A DNA stretch of 64,000 nucleotides, from assembly GCA_030824115.1 (NCBI GenBank), contig JAVBYI010000022.1, positions 62,001 to 126,000 on the forward strand. Reading direction: 5' to 3'. The position numbers and the translations under genes were made by a program. The stretch is from Rhodocyclaceae bacterium. GTDB taxonomy: Bacteria > Pseudomonadota > Gammaproteobacteria > Burkholderiales > Rhodocyclaceae. Below the pieces are notes generated by a model. The model was not told the origin of the DNA, ran no database searches, and saw only the letters and a list, made by a program, of their open reading frames with translations. Shown piece after piece: positions 39,836 to 48,015 of the stretch (positions are counted from its first letter, which is position 1; each line of letters starts with the position of its first letter).

Positions 39836-39857
39836 TCCGAAAGCTGTTTGTTTCGGA
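39836..39857 (+). promoter_or_regulatory. Hairpin in the rpmB leader
   Basis: TCCGAAA (39836-39842), loop GCTGTTTG, TTTCGGA (39851-39857). It would sit near the 5' end of the ribosomal-protein mRNA, with no T-run. A role in autoregulation is possible but unproven. Confidence 0.45.
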
Positions 39858-39896
39858 ACGCAGATTTAACCAAGGTTCGACTGGAGTTCAAATATT

Positions 39897-40133
39897 ATGT
39901 CCCGCGTTTGCCAAGTGACGGGCAAGGCCCCGATGGTGGGGAACCATGTGTCCCACGCCAATAACAAGACCAAGCGTCGCTATCTGCCTAACCTGCAGAA
40001 TCGCCGGTTCTGGGTCGAATCCGAAAACCGCTTCGTGCGCCTGCGCGTCTCGAACGCCGGTCTGCGCACCATTGACAAGAAGGGCATCGACATCGTTCTC
40101 GCCGAGTTGCGCGAACGTGGCGAAGCCGTTTAA
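39897..40133 (+). CDS. rpmB: 50S ribosomal protein L28
   Basis: 78 residues, full length for bacterial L28, beginning [23 protein letters not shown] with the usual KRRYLPNLQ and [14 protein letters not shown]. rpmG follows after 16 bases, the standard rpmBG operon. Confidence 0.98.
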   Translation: MSRVCQVTGKAPMVGNHVSHANNKTKRRYLPNLQNRRFWVESENRFVRLRVSNAGLRTIDKKGIDIVLAELRERGEAV

Positions 40134-40149
40134 CCAGGAGTAAGCGACC

Positions 40150-40320
40150 ATGGCATCCAAAGGCGGACGCGAAAAAATCAAGCTCGAATCCACGGCAGGT
40201 ACCGGGCACTTCTACACCACCAGCAAGAACAAGCGCACGACGCCTGAGAAGCTGGAGTTCATGAAGTACGACCCCAAGGTACGCAAGCATGTGCTCTACA
40301 AGGAAATCAAGCTGAAGTAA
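40150..40320 (+). CDS. rpmG: 50S ribosomal protein L33
   Basis: 56 residues, beginning [19 protein letters not shown] and ending YKEIKLK. It lacks the CxxC zinc ribbon, so it is the cysteine-free L33 form. AGGAG precedes ATG 40150. A terminator follows. Confidence 0.97.
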   Translation: MASKGGREKIKLESTAGTGHFYTTSKNKRTTPEKLEFMKYDPKVRKHVLYKEIKLK

Positions 40321-40341
40321 GCTCGGCTTACCTCCAGCAAA

Positions 40342-40375
40342 AAACGCCAGCACGGCTCCGCCTGCTGGCGTTTTT
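40342..40375 (+). terminator. Rho-independent terminator after rpmG
   Basis: CGCCAGCA (40345-40352) pairs with TGCTGGCG (40363-40370), extended by A/T pairs, followed by TTTTTG. Confidence 0.93.
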
Positions 40376-40400
40376 GTTTTTACTCGGGGGAAAGCTCAGG

Positions 40401-40557
40401 GAAAAAAGAGAAGCGGTGCGGGTTGCCTAAACATTCAACACAGGCACCTGAGGGAAGATTGCGCATGTCGAACAGTGGAGGAGGTCATCAGAACGTCCAG
40501 ATCAGGGGGACAAAGACATTCTTCTGTAGCAACCCGATGCACTGCACCGCTTCTTGT
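40401..40557 (-). ncRNA. Candidate hairpin-closed small RNA
   Basis: The 377-base gap between rpmG and the sigma-54 activator gene holds a long inverted repeat. AGAAGCGGTGC (40409-40419) pairs perfectly with GCACCGCTTCT (40544-40554), and inside it GGGTTGC (40420-40426) pairs with GCAACCC (40529-40535). On the minus strand the structure is followed by a T-run (complement of 40402-40407), and a sigma-54-like promoter ends about 12 bases before it. An RNA of about 150 bases is predicted. It does not show signatures I know from 4.5S, tmRNA or 6S RNA, although the long closing stem is 6S-like. Transcription is not shown; the plus-strand reading lacks a T-run. Confidence 0.4.
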
Positions 40558-40567
40558 CTTCTATATA

Positions 40568-40583
40568 TCAAGAGCCGTGCCAA
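40568..40583 (-). promoter_or_regulatory. Sigma-54-like promoter
   Basis: TTGGCACGGCTCTTGA on the minus strand: GG, then exactly 10 bases, then GA, against the GG-N10-GC rule. The TGGCAC part is perfect; the -12 element has A instead of C. The predicted start falls at the edge of the hairpin at 40554. Confidence 0.4.
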
Positions 40584-40667
40584 CTCCCGCTACCGCAGCA
40601 AGCTCATTAATTTTCAATGAGTTAGATTACTGAACAACCGCTAGTCACTGCGCAAACAATGCCAACT

Positions 40668-40706
40668 TGTCAGAAATAACCGCCAATATGGCAGTCATCA
40701 CTGACA
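40668..40706. promoter_or_regulatory. TGTCAG/CTGACA inverted sites, candidate activator site
   Basis: TGTCAG (40668-40673) and CTGACA (40701-40706) flank a small GCCA-ATA-TGGC dyad. They lie about 100-135 bases upstream of the sigma-54-like promoter, the usual distance for enhancer sites, and share the TGTCA core found upstream of the activator's own gene. The right site touches the stop codon of that gene. Confidence 0.35.
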
Positions 40707-42035
40707 GCGCAGCCCCTGTAACTTGCGGTACAAGGTGCGCTCACTGATGCCCAACTCGGCTGCCAGTGACTTACGATTACCACGATGCTGCGCCAAGCGC
40801 TCGCACAGGGTGGTTGCCTCTAGCGCCGACAGGGTCAAGGGGCCGGTTTTTGACGGCATTGCCGTCCCGCCAGCGCCGACTTTTTCATAGATGACGCCTT
40901 GGACCTCCTCCGGCAAATGCGTTGGCTGAATCTCGTTGCCATCGGTGAGCAAGCTGGCACGCTCCAGCACGTTGCGCAGTTCACGCACGTTGCCGGGGTA
41001 ATCGTAGTGCATCAGGCAGGCCAGCGCCGCCGGCGTCAAACGCAGCGCCCGCCCTGGCGCCACACGGCTCAGCAGCGCCGCGGCCAGCAGGGGGACATCC
41101 TCACGGCGCTCGCGCAAGGCAGGCAGCGCAATCGGAAAGGTATTCAGGCGGTAATACAAATCCTGGCGGAAACGTCCGTCATCCACCATCGTCCGCAAAT
41201 TGCGGTGGGTGGCTGATATCAGCCGAATATCGGCCTTCATGAAATCGCTCGCACCGACACGCCGGAAGGTGCCCGTCTCCAGCAAACGCAGCAGCTTGAC
41301 CTGCATACCGAGCGGAATATCGCCCAACTCATCGAGAAACAGGGTGCCCCCCGACGCTGCCTCGACCAGCCCAATGCGGCGTGCCGAAGCGCCGGTAAAG
41401 GAGCCTTTTTCATGGCCGAACAACTCGCTCTCGAACAGGGTTTCCGTCAGACCGGAGCAATCCACCGCGACGAAGGGGCGCTCGGCACGGCGGCTGGCAT
41501 CATGAATCGCCTTCGCCACCAGCTCCTTGCCGGTGCCCGACTCGCCCTGCAGCATCACCGTCGCATCGGAAGGCGCCACGCGCCCCATCAGTTCCAGCAT
41601 GCGCCGGAAGGCCGGCGCCCGCCCGACCAGCGTTCGCGCCTCGACCAGACCATGCGACACGCCGAGCGGCTCCATCTTTTCAATGAAGTAGGCCACCTGC
41701 CCATCGGCGCCGAGAATGGGTGCCAGTTCGATATTGACGTAAGCCTCGCCTTGCGGCGTGTGATGCAGATGAAGCACGCGCTCACGCTGCCGGGACTTGA
41801 GGCTTTGCTTGAGCGGGCAGGTTTCCCCCGCCTGGTCGCACGGGGCTGCATAGTGGTGCGACACGGCATAGCAGGTCTGTCCGATCAGGGGACGTTGATC
41901 CCCGTAATCGCGCCGATAGGCCTGGTTCGCCGCCACAATGCGGTAATCTGTATCGCACAGGATATGTGGTTCGGTCAGCGTATCCAGATAGGAAAGCAGT
42001 TCGACCGGAGGCTGCGGAGGTGTCAGTTGTGTCAT
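40698..42035 (-). CDS. Sigma-54-dependent transcriptional activator with PAS domain
   Basis: 445 residues: N-terminal PAS-like domain (about 1-125) with a Cys/His cluster (CYAVSHHYAAPC and CPL, residues about 55-74), AAA+ domain with Walker A GESGTGKE, the sigma-54 contact loop in the form GSFTGA, and Walker B GTLFLDELGD; then a Fis-type helix-turn-helix (about 405-440, RKSLAAELGISERTLYRKL). The linker between AAA+ and helix-turn-helix includes residues 385-392 encoded by a dispersed repeat. The Cys/His cluster suggests a redox, metal or reactive-sulfur signal; that is inference. It is divergent from a SLAC1-family transporter. Four TGTCA half-sites surround its start. Confidence 0.92.
   Translation of the reverse strand: MTQLTPPQPPVELLSYLDTLTEPHILCDTDYRIVAANQAYRRDYGDQRPLIGQTCYAVSHHYAAPCDQAGETCPLKQSLKSRQRERVLHLHHTPQGEAYVNIELAPILGADGQVAYFIEKMEPLGVSHGLVEARTLVGRAPAFRRMLELMGRVAPSDATVMLQGESGTGKELVAKAIHDASRRAERPFVAVDCSGLTETLFESELFGHEKGSFTGASARRIGLVEAASGGTLFLDELGDIPLGMQVKLLRLLETGTFRRVGASDFMKADIRLISATHRNLRTMVDDGRFRQDLYYRLNTFPIALPALRERREDVPLLAAALLSRVAPGRALRLTPAALACLMHYDYPGNVRELRNVLERASLLTDGNEIQPTHLPEEVQGVIYEKVGAGGTAMPSKTGPLTLSALEATTLCERLAQHRGNRKSLAAELGISERTLYRKLQGLRCQ
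40860..40885 (-). repeat. Dispersed 25-bp repeat, copy 10 (inside the sigma-54 activator gene)
   Basis: Consensus copy read in gene direction as AAAAAGTCGGCG and onward, translated K-V-G-A-G-G-T-A, in the linker before the DNA-binding domain. Confidence 0.92.
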
Positions 42036-42056
42036 GATGGTGACAATTATGTCACT
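42022..42056. promoter_or_regulatory. TGTCA half-site cluster upstream of activator and transporter
   Basis: TGTCA at 42022 and 42031, then GTGACA-ATTA-TGTCAC as a perfect inverted repeat at 42041-42056. The cluster overlaps the start of the activator gene and precedes the transporter promoter, consistent with autoregulation. Confidence 0.5.
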
Positions 42057-42111
42057 ACCGATGGAATGTTAGTAAATCCTTATAATCAGGCGAACGACTG
42101 AAAGGACAGAC

Positions 42112-43077
42112 ATGAACGCGCCGGCCACTCCCCAACGACTCGAACACTTCCCGGTTTCCTTCTTTGCCAGCGTGATGGGTACCACCGGCTTGGCCATCGC
42201 CTGGAAAAAAGCCCACGCCGTACTCGGCGTCCCCGAAGGCATCGGCTGTGCGCTGACGCTGTGGGCGGCTGCCCTGTTTTCGGTCCTCACCCTGATTTAC
42301 CTGACCAAGCTGTTACGCCACTGGCCGGCCGTGCAGCATGAGTTTGCCCACCCGGTACGCATCAACTTCTTCCCCGCTTTTTCGATTTCCCTGCTGCTGC
42401 TGGCGGCAGCCTTCAGCGAAGGACTACCCGCGTTGGCGACCGGGCTGTGGTCAGTCGGCGCCCTGCTCCATCTCGGTTTCACCGTCACCGTGATGAGCAG
42501 CTGGATTCACCACACCCACTACGATATCAAGCATGCCAACCCGGCCTGGTTCATCCCGGTGGTCGGCAACGTCATCGTGCCGGTGGCCGGCGTCACCCTC
42601 GCCCCACCGGAGATTTCCTGGTTCTTCTTCAGCATCGGGCTGGTGTTCTGGCTGGTGCTGATGACCATCGTCATGTACCGCCTGTTCTTCCATGAGCCGC
42701 TGCCCGAGCGTCTGACGCCGACGCTGTTCATCCTCATCGCGCCGCCCGCCGTTGGTTTCATCGCCTGGGTAAAACTTAATGGCGGCAACATCGACGCCTT
42801 TGCGCGCATCCTCTATTACGTGGCGCTGTTCCTGACGCTGCTGCTCGCGAGCAATGCCTTGCGTTTCTTCCGCGTGCGCTTTTTTCTCTCGGCCTGGGCC
42901 TATTCCTTCCCGCTCGCAGCAATCACCATCGCAACGCTGATCATGGCGGAGTCTCTCGGTGGCCTGTTCATGCCGCTGGCGATGGTGCTGCTCGGCGTGT
43001 TGACGCTGGTACTGGGTTTGCTGACCGCCCGCACGGCCCTTGGGGCCTATCGCGGGGAAATCTGCCAGCCGGAGTAA
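42112..43077 (+). CDS. SLAC1/TDT family anion transporter
   Basis: 321 residues with ten membrane helices, the SLAC1/TehA fold. Conserved positions include FPVSFFASVMGTTGLAIAW and RINFFPAFSISLLLLAAAF, and SWIHHTHYDIKHANPAWFIPVVGNVIVP. Bacterial members export anions such as sulfite or are linked to tellurite resistance. The divergent sigma-54 activator is a likely regulator. AAAGGA precedes the ATG, and a TATAAT near 42081 suggests a sigma-70 promoter. Sulfite as substrate would fit the sulfur-type redox genes nearby but is not shown. Confidence 0.9.
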   Translation: MNAPATPQRLEHFPVSFFASVMGTTGLAIAWKKAHAVLGVPEGIGCALTLWAAALFSVLTLIYLTKLLRHWPAVQHEFAHPVRINFFPAFSISLLLLAAAFSEGLPALATGLWSVGALLHLGFTVTVMSSWIHHTHYDIKHANPAWFIPVVGNVIVPVAGVTLAPPEISWFFFSIGLVFWLVLMTIVMYRLFFHEPLPERLTPTLFILIAPPAVGFIAWVKLNGGNIDAFARILYYVALFLTLLLASNALRFFRVRFFLSAWAYSFPLAAITIATLIMAESLGGLFMPLAMVLLGVLTLVLGLLTARTALGAYRGEICQPE

Positions 43078-43100
43078 ATGTCGGCGTTGGCGGGACGGCG
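43076..43100 (+). repeat. Dispersed 25-bp repeat, copy 11
   Basis: AAATGTCGGCGTTGGCGGGA then CGGCG; overlaps the stop codon of the SLAC1 gene and ends 2 bases before the psd stop, in a convergent gap of only 25 bases. Confidence 0.88.
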
Positions 43101-43102
43101 TC

Positions 43103-43942
43103 TTAGAGCGCCGTCATCGCCTCGCCCATGCGGAGAGCACCGCCCGGCGTCCAGGCCGGGTTGAAGCGCACCCCAAAACTGGCCGGGAACAGCATCACCA
43201 CGGTCGAACCGAGCAGGAAGCGGCCCATTTCGTCGCCCTGAGCAAAGGTGATGGATTGGTCAGCATAGCTCCAGTCACGCAAGTGGCCGGGGCGCGGCGG
43301 ATTGACCACGCCATGCCAGGTCGTCGCCATGCTGCCGACAATGGTCGCCCCCACCAGCACCATGACAAACGGGCCGGCCTCGCTGTCGAAGACACAGACG
43401 ACACGTTCGTTGCGTGCGAACAGGCCGGGCACACCGCGCGCCGTGGTCGGATTCACTGAGAACAGGTCGCCCGGCACATGGATCATGCGCCGCAGGCGCC
43501 CGGCACAGGGCATGTGGATACGGTGGTAATCCTTCGGGCTGAGATACAGGCAGGCGAAATGGCCATTCTCGAACGGTGCGGCCAGCGCGGCATCGCCGCC
43601 CACCAGCGCGGTGGTCGAATAGGCATGGCCTTTGGCCTGAAAAATCTGGTCGCACTCGATCTTGCCGAACTGGCTGATCGCCCCATCGACCGGGCAGATC
43701 AAAGGAGCATCCGCCAGCGGCCGCACGCCCGGCTTGAGCGGTCGGGTGAAGAATTCGTTGAAGCTCGGGTAGGCCGTAATGTCGGGATTGGCGGCCTCGG
43801 TCATATTGACGCCGTAGCGCGCAACGAAGCGCGCGATCAGCCAGGTGGTCAGCGCACCGCCGCGCCAACCAGCCAACTGGCCGGCCAGCATCGTCAGGGC
43901 CTGCTTGGGCAGGAGGTATTGCGCCAGGACGGCAGCTTCCAT
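43103..43942 (-). CDS. psd: Phosphatidylserine decarboxylase
   Basis: 279 residues, standard for PSD-B. It makes phosphatidylethanolamine at the inner membrane. SFNEFFTRPLKPGVRP, the CPVDGAISQFG segment, the catalytic YLSPKDYHRIHMP with its histidines, and the self-cleavage motif LGST near residue 242 are intact. It is the last gene of the overlapping operon; its ATG shares one base with the mscS stop (TGATG). Confidence 0.96.
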   Translation of the reverse strand: MEAAVLAQYLLPKQALTMLAGQLAGWRGGALTTWLIARFVARYGVNMTEAANPDITAYPSFNEFFTRPLKPGVRPLADAPLICPVDGAISQFGKIECDQIFQAKGHAYSTTALVGGDAALAAPFENGHFACLYLSPKDYHRIHMPCAGRLRRMIHVPGDLFSVNPTTARGVPGLFARNERVVCVFDSEAGPFVMVLVGATIVGSMATTWHGVVNPPRPGHLRDWSYADQSITFAQGDEMGRFLLGSTVVMLFPASFGVRFNPAWTPGGALRMGEAMTAL

Positions 43943-45219
43943 CAGAGCATTCTCACTTCGCGTTGCGGGAAAGGAATCTGGATACCGGCGGTCTTGAACG
44001 CTTTCCAGATCGCCAGATGAATGTCGGAACGAACCTGCATCGACCCCTCCTCCGGATCGGCGATCCAGAAGCTGACTTCAAGGTTAATGCCGGAATCGGC
44101 AAAAGCCGTGACCAATGCTTTGGGCGGTGGGTCGGCCAGTACACGCGGCTGAGCCTTCGCGGCTTCAATGAGAATCGCCATGGCCGGCTCCAGATCGGTA
44201 TCGTAGGCCACCTGCACCTGCGTAGCGATGCGTACCTTGGGGTCGGTAAAGGTTTCGTTTGAGATCACCGAACCCACCAGCGTTTCGTTCGGCACGATGA
44301 TCTCGATGCCGCTCGGACTGCGCAGCAGGGTGTAGCGCGTGGTGATGCGAGTAACGATGCCGCGCATACCGGCCACGTCGATCAGGTTGCCGATGCGAAT
44401 CGAGCGATCGAGCAGGATGATGAAGCCGGAAACATAGTTCGCCGCAATTTTCTGCAGGCCAAAACCAAGGCCGACGCCAAGCGCACCGCCGAAGACCGAC
44501 AGCGTGGTGAGATCAATCCCGACCAGTGGCAGGCCAATCAACACGGCCAGCAGGATCAGCAAGGCGCGCAACAGGCGCGACAACACCAGGCGCAGGTTGC
44601 CATCCAGCCCCGTGGCACTCATCAGGCGGGCTTCCGCGACACCGCCCACCCACAAGGCAAGCAGCAGGGTCGACAGCACGGCCACAAAGCCCTGCAAGAC
44701 CAGCCAGAGGTTGAGCTTTTCCTTGCCGAGCGTGAAGCTCACACTTTCCAAAAGTGCAATCACCTCGGGCAGGAGACCGAGGATATGCAAGGCCACCACG
44801 CTCCAGGCCAGCAGGGCAAATATGCGCTCAAAACTCCCGAGCCAGGATGCGGTCGAGAAGAGGCTGTGGCGCAGGATGAACAGCACCGCACGGATCAGCA
44901 CCATCGAGGTCAGCAGCGGCACCGCCAGCGAAAGCAGATTGACGTGGTGCCACTGCGCCAACACCGGGCGCGCGACCAGTACCAGCACCAGCATGGCCAG
45001 CGGCAGACCGATGCGCCGCATGCCGCGTTCGCCGAAATCCACCACGCGGCTGTCATGCGTTGCGCGCGCCTCGGCAAGCTGACCGCCCAACCAGCGTTCA
45101 AACGTCCAGGCCAAGGCAAAACAGGCCAGCAATACGCCTACCTGCCAAAGCACGTCGGGTGCCTGCAGATCCTGCCACAGCTCAATCAACAAGCCACCCA
45201 CGCGCAACTCGGCGTTCAT
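43942..45219 (-). CDS. MscS-family mechanosensitive channel
   Basis: 425 residues with about five membrane helices, the pore-lining helix (LSVFGGALGVGLGFGLQKIAANYVSGFIILLDRSIRIGNLIDV near residues 245-290) and the cytoplasmic beta domain (VTRITTRYTLLRSPSGIEIIVPN) plus the alpha/beta C-terminal part. It opens under membrane tension. Within the operon it lies between a PLD-like gene and psd, both with overlaps. Confidence 0.93.
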   Translation of the reverse strand: MNAELRVGGLLIELWQDLQAPDVLWQVGVLLACFALAWTFERWLGGQLAEARATHDSRVVDFGERGMRRIGLPLAMLVLVLVARPVLAQWHHVNLLSLAVPLLTSMVLIRAVLFILRHSLFSTASWLGSFERIFALLAWSVVALHILGLLPEVIALLESVSFTLGKEKLNLWLVLQGFVAVLSTLLLALWVGGVAEARLMSATGLDGNLRLVLSRLLRALLILLAVLIGLPLVGIDLTTLSVFGGALGVGLGFGLQKIAANYVSGFIILLDRSIRIGNLIDVAGMRGIVTRITTRYTLLRSPSGIEIIVPNETLVGSVISNETFTDPKVRIATQVQVAYDTDLEPAMAILIEAAKAQPRVLADPPPKALVTAFADSGINLEVSFWIADPEEGSMQVRSDIHLAIWKAFKTAGIQIPFPQREVRML

Positions 45220-45770
45220 GGCAACACCGCCTCGGCATAGGGGGCAGCCTCATCGTAATGGCGCTGCCAGTTGGACAGATAGGTTTTTGCCAGCGCCCGG
45301 TTGCCACGCAGGATCAGCAGGTTCTCGGCATTTCTGGCCTGCGCCGAAAACGTGAAGTTGTAGCTGCCGGTGATGATCACGGGCTGATCTCCTTCTGCAT
45401 CGATGAGCAGGATTTTATTGTGCGCGGCGGCATAGCGGGTTTCGAGACGCACCGCGATGCCGGCCTCATGCAGTTGCGGAATCAGTGAGTTGTTGCCCTT
45501 GATCAGCATCTCGCGATCCGCCAGTACCGTTACCCGGACGCCGCGCGCATGCGCCGCCAGCAAAGCGCGGGCGATATTGCGGCTGGTCAGCAGATAGGCT
45601 TGCACATGGAGCGTGCGACGCGCCGCACCGACCTGTTTCAGCAGGGCACCTTCGGCATCGTCCCACGGCGTAAACAACACGTCGATGGTGCCGGTGGCGG
45701 GCACTTCGACCGCCTGCACAGGTGCGATTAGGCAGACCAGCGCAAGCGCACATAACCACCACCGCATCAT
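45216..45770 (-). CDS. Secreted phospholipase D-like protein, Nuc type
   Basis: 184 residues: signal peptide (MMRWWLCALALVCLIAPVQA) and a single HKD domain with HNKILLIDAEGDQ near residue 125 and ITGSYNFTFSAQARNAENLL after it. This compact one-motif form is that of the plasmid nuclease Nuc, which dimerises to form an active site; many relatives are nucleases, some act on lipids. It is in an operon with psd, mscS and dedA, which makes a lipid role conceivable. ATGA overlaps at both ends. Confidence 0.9.
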   Translation of the reverse strand: MMRWWLCALALVCLIAPVQAVEVPATGTIDVLFTPWDDAEGALLKQVGAARRTLHVQAYLLTSRNIARALLAAHARGVRVTVLADREMLIKGNNSLIPQLHEAGIAVRLETRYAAAHNKILLIDAEGDQPVIITGSYNFTFSAQARNAENLLILRGNRALAKTYLSNWQRHYDEAAPYAEAVLP

Positions 45771-47029
45771 CCAACGCGTTCCAGCACCGCCGCATAGAAA
45801 CCATCCGTGCCATGCACATGCGGCAGCAGATGCAGGTCGTCACCGGACAGGTCGACAGCGATGCCCTGTGACGCCAGCACGGACTTTGCCGTAACACGGG
45901 CGAATTGCGGATGCGCCGCCAGGAAGGCATCGACGATGCCTTCGTTTTCCTCGGGCATCAGGCTGCAGGTGGCATACACCAGCCGTCCCTTCGGCTTGAG
46001 CAGCTTCGCCGCAGCGGCAAGAATGCTGGCCTGCTTGACGGTCAGCTCGGCAATGCTCTGCGGGCTTTGGCGCCACTTGAGGTCGGGGTTGCGCCGCAAG
46101 GTGCCCAACCCGGAGCACGGGGCATCGACCAGCACACGGTCGCACTTGCCGGCCAGCCGCTTCACATGCGTGTCGTTCTCGTGGGCGATGGCCACCGGAT
46201 GCACGTTCGACAGACCGGAGCGCGCCAGCCGCGGCTTGAGCTTGGCCAGCCGCCGCTCGGCAACGTCGAAGGCGTAGAGCCGGCCGGTCGAGCGCATCAG
46301 CGCGCCGAGCAGCAGCGTCTTGCCGCCCGCGCCGGCACAAAAGTCGACGACCATTTCGCTGCGCTTGGGCTGCAACAGGTGGCCCAACAACTGGCTACCC
46401 TCGTCCTGCACTTCGATGTGGCCATCGAGAAACAGCGGCTCATTCGAGACAAAAGGTTTCCCCGCCGTGCGGATCCCTTCCGGCGAATATGGGCAGGCCT
46501 GCGCCGCAATGCCATCCGCCGTCAACTGGGCGAGGACGGTGTCGCGTTCGGCCTTGAGCGTATTCACGCGCAAGTCGAGCGGCGCCGGCTGATTCAGAGC
46601 ACGCGCCAGTTCGAGCAGTTGCGGCTCGTCCATCATGCCCAGCAGGCGTTCCACCAGCCAGTCGGGCAGGTCGGTCTGTTCGGCCAGACTGAGGGTCGGT
46701 TCGGGGCGTCCCTTGAGTTGTGCCACCCATTCGGCATCGCGCGGCGCCAGACCCTCGGACAACTGGCGCTGGCTCATGCCGCCGTAACGCACCATGGCGG
46801 CCAGCACCAGTTGCTTGGTATTTGCATCCGGCCCGAGCCAGGCGGTCAGCGAGCGTTTGTGACGCAAGATGGCGTAGGCGGTTTCGGCAATCAGGGCACG
46901 TTCGCGCGGACCACATTTCTGGGCGCGGAAAAAGGCCGACAGCACGGCATCGGCCGGTTGAGCGAACATCAGCAATTGCGTGGTGACGGAAACGGCCTGA
47001 TCCAGCAGGCGGCGATTGAGTGGGGTCAT
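45767..47029 (-). CDS. RsmB/NOP family rRNA cytosine-C5 methyltransferase
   Basis: 420 residues: a NusB-like N-terminal part (about 1-130), then a Rossmann methyltransferase domain with SAM motif VVDFCAGAGGKTLLLGAL, motif IV DAPCSGLGTLRRNPDLKW and motif VI ATCSLMPEENE, which supply the two catalytic cysteines. It methylates a cytosine in RNA, probably 16S rRNA. Canonical RsmB usually follows fmt; here the context is different, so the exact site is uncertain. Confidence 0.88.
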   Translation of the reverse strand: MTPLNRRLLDQAVSVTTQLLMFAQPADAVLSAFFRAQKCGPRERALIAETAYAILRHKRSLTAWLGPDANTKQLVLAAMVRYGGMSQRQLSEGLAPRDAEWVAQLKGRPEPTLSLAEQTDLPDWLVERLLGMMDEPQLLELARALNQPAPLDLRVNTLKAERDTVLAQLTADGIAAQACPYSPEGIRTAGKPFVSNEPLFLDGHIEVQDEGSQLLGHLLQPKRSEMVVDFCAGAGGKTLLLGALMRSTGRLYAFDVAERRLAKLKPRLARSGLSNVHPVAIAHENDTHVKRLAGKCDRVLVDAPCSGLGTLRRNPDLKWRQSPQSIAELTVKQASILAAAAKLLKPKGRLVYATCSLMPEENEGIVDAFLAAHPQFARVTAKSVLASQGIAVDLSGDDLHLLPHVHGTDGFYAAVLERVG

Positions 47030-48015
47030 GGGGTGTCTTTCAGTTCAATGTGCGTGACGAGTTGATCGAACACTTCGCCTTTGCGGTCACGATGGCGAAT
47101 CTTGACCGGCAGGCCGGTCTGTTGGTCGATCCAGATTTCGGTGGCATCGTCGGATTTGTCACCCGCGATCAGATAATGGCGGGCGCGAAACTCTCCGTAG
47201 GGCACCACCACCATCTCGACCCCGGCGAGGACGATGCGATAGGCCGCCATCTTACGTCCCGTGGCGATGTTCAGGGTAGTTTCGCCCTGATCGGCAGAAT
47301 GGGCACCGAGCTGATGAAACAGCGCCAACAGATCCTGAGTGCCCGGTAGCAGGGGGGCGGACTGGCCATTACTGAGAAACACCAGCCCCTGCGCAAGGTC
47401 GAAACGCACGCTTTCGCGACGCTTGCCATCGCGCTGTGTTTCAAAGCTATGCGGCCGCAAGCCATGGGTATCGAAGCCACCCGCGCTCACCTGTTCGACC
47501 CGGGCAGGGCGAAACAGCGCCGCCAGCCCGACCGTTTCCGTGATGGCCTTCAGTTCGTACCTTTCGCCGTCGTGCTGCCAGGTATGTATGCTTTCGCCGA
47601 CCAACAGGCCACCCTCGCCACGGGTCACCTGGAAAACAATTCGCCCGGCGCGCGGCCAGCGACTGGCCATCTCGGAGACCAGCACGGGAGCAGACGGTGG
47701 CGCGGGGGCCGGCTCAAAAGTCGGCGCTGGTGGGACGGCATCGGGTTGCGGCGCAAGTTCAGGTGCTGCACTAGGTGCAGGATCGGACGGCACCGCAACC
47801 GGCGACGGGGTCACCGGTGATTTTTTTCTCGGGGATGGCCGGGGTGCGACAGGAACCGGGGCCATCGCAGGCGCTAGCCGCGTTTCCAGCAGGACAGCCT
47901 CCGGTTCGTCATCCAGCCCCGGCAGCCCCCAACCCGGCGCGGTCAAGGCACCGAGATGGATCAGCACGGAAACCACCAGCGCCAGCCATAATGACCGACG
48001 TGCCCCTTGCATCAT
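47026..48015 (-). CDS. DUF3108 domain protein, membrane-anchored
   Basis: 329 residues: one N-terminal membrane helix (about 8-26), a proline-rich linker (about 48-110), and a DUF3108 domain (about 115-325) with a predicted beta-rich structure and IWIDQQTGLPVKIRHRDRKGEVFDQL at the end. Function unknown. Residues 93-100 (AVPPAPTF) of the linker come from a dispersed-repeat copy. ATGA overlap with the rRNA methyltransferase gene and TGATG overlap with purN. Confidence 0.85.
   Translation of the reverse strand: MMQGARRSLWLALVVSVLIHLGALTAPGWGLPGLDDEPEAVLLETRLAPAMAPVPVAPRPSPRKKSPVTPSPVAVPSDPAPSAAPELAPQPDAVPPAPTFEPAPAPPSAPVLVSEMASRWPRAGRIVFQVTRGEGGLLVGESIHTWQHDGERYELKAITETVGLAALFRPARVEQVSAGGFDTHGLRPHSFETQRDGKRRESVRFDLAQGLVFLSNGQSAPLLPGTQDLLALFHQLGAHSADQGETTLNIATGRKMAAYRIVLAGVEMVVVPYGEFRARHYLIAGDKSDDATEIWIDQQTGLPVKIRHRDRKGEVFDQLVTHIELKDTP
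47716..47740 (+). repeat. Dispersed 25-bp repeat, copy 12 (inside the DUF3108 gene)
   Basis: Plus strand reads AAAAGTCGGCGCTGGTGGGA then CGGCA. The gene is on the minus strand and translates it as A-V-P-P-A-P-T-F within a proline-rich linker. Confidence 0.92.

Noticed and set aside
40401-40557. 4.5S RNA, tmRNA, 6S RNA or retron RNA for the hairpin region
   Set aside because: The GGAAG/AGCAG signature of SRP RNA, a tRNA-like end with CCA, and the conserved 6S bubble sequence are not seen, and there is no reverse transcriptase gene nearby. It is kept only as an unassigned candidate.
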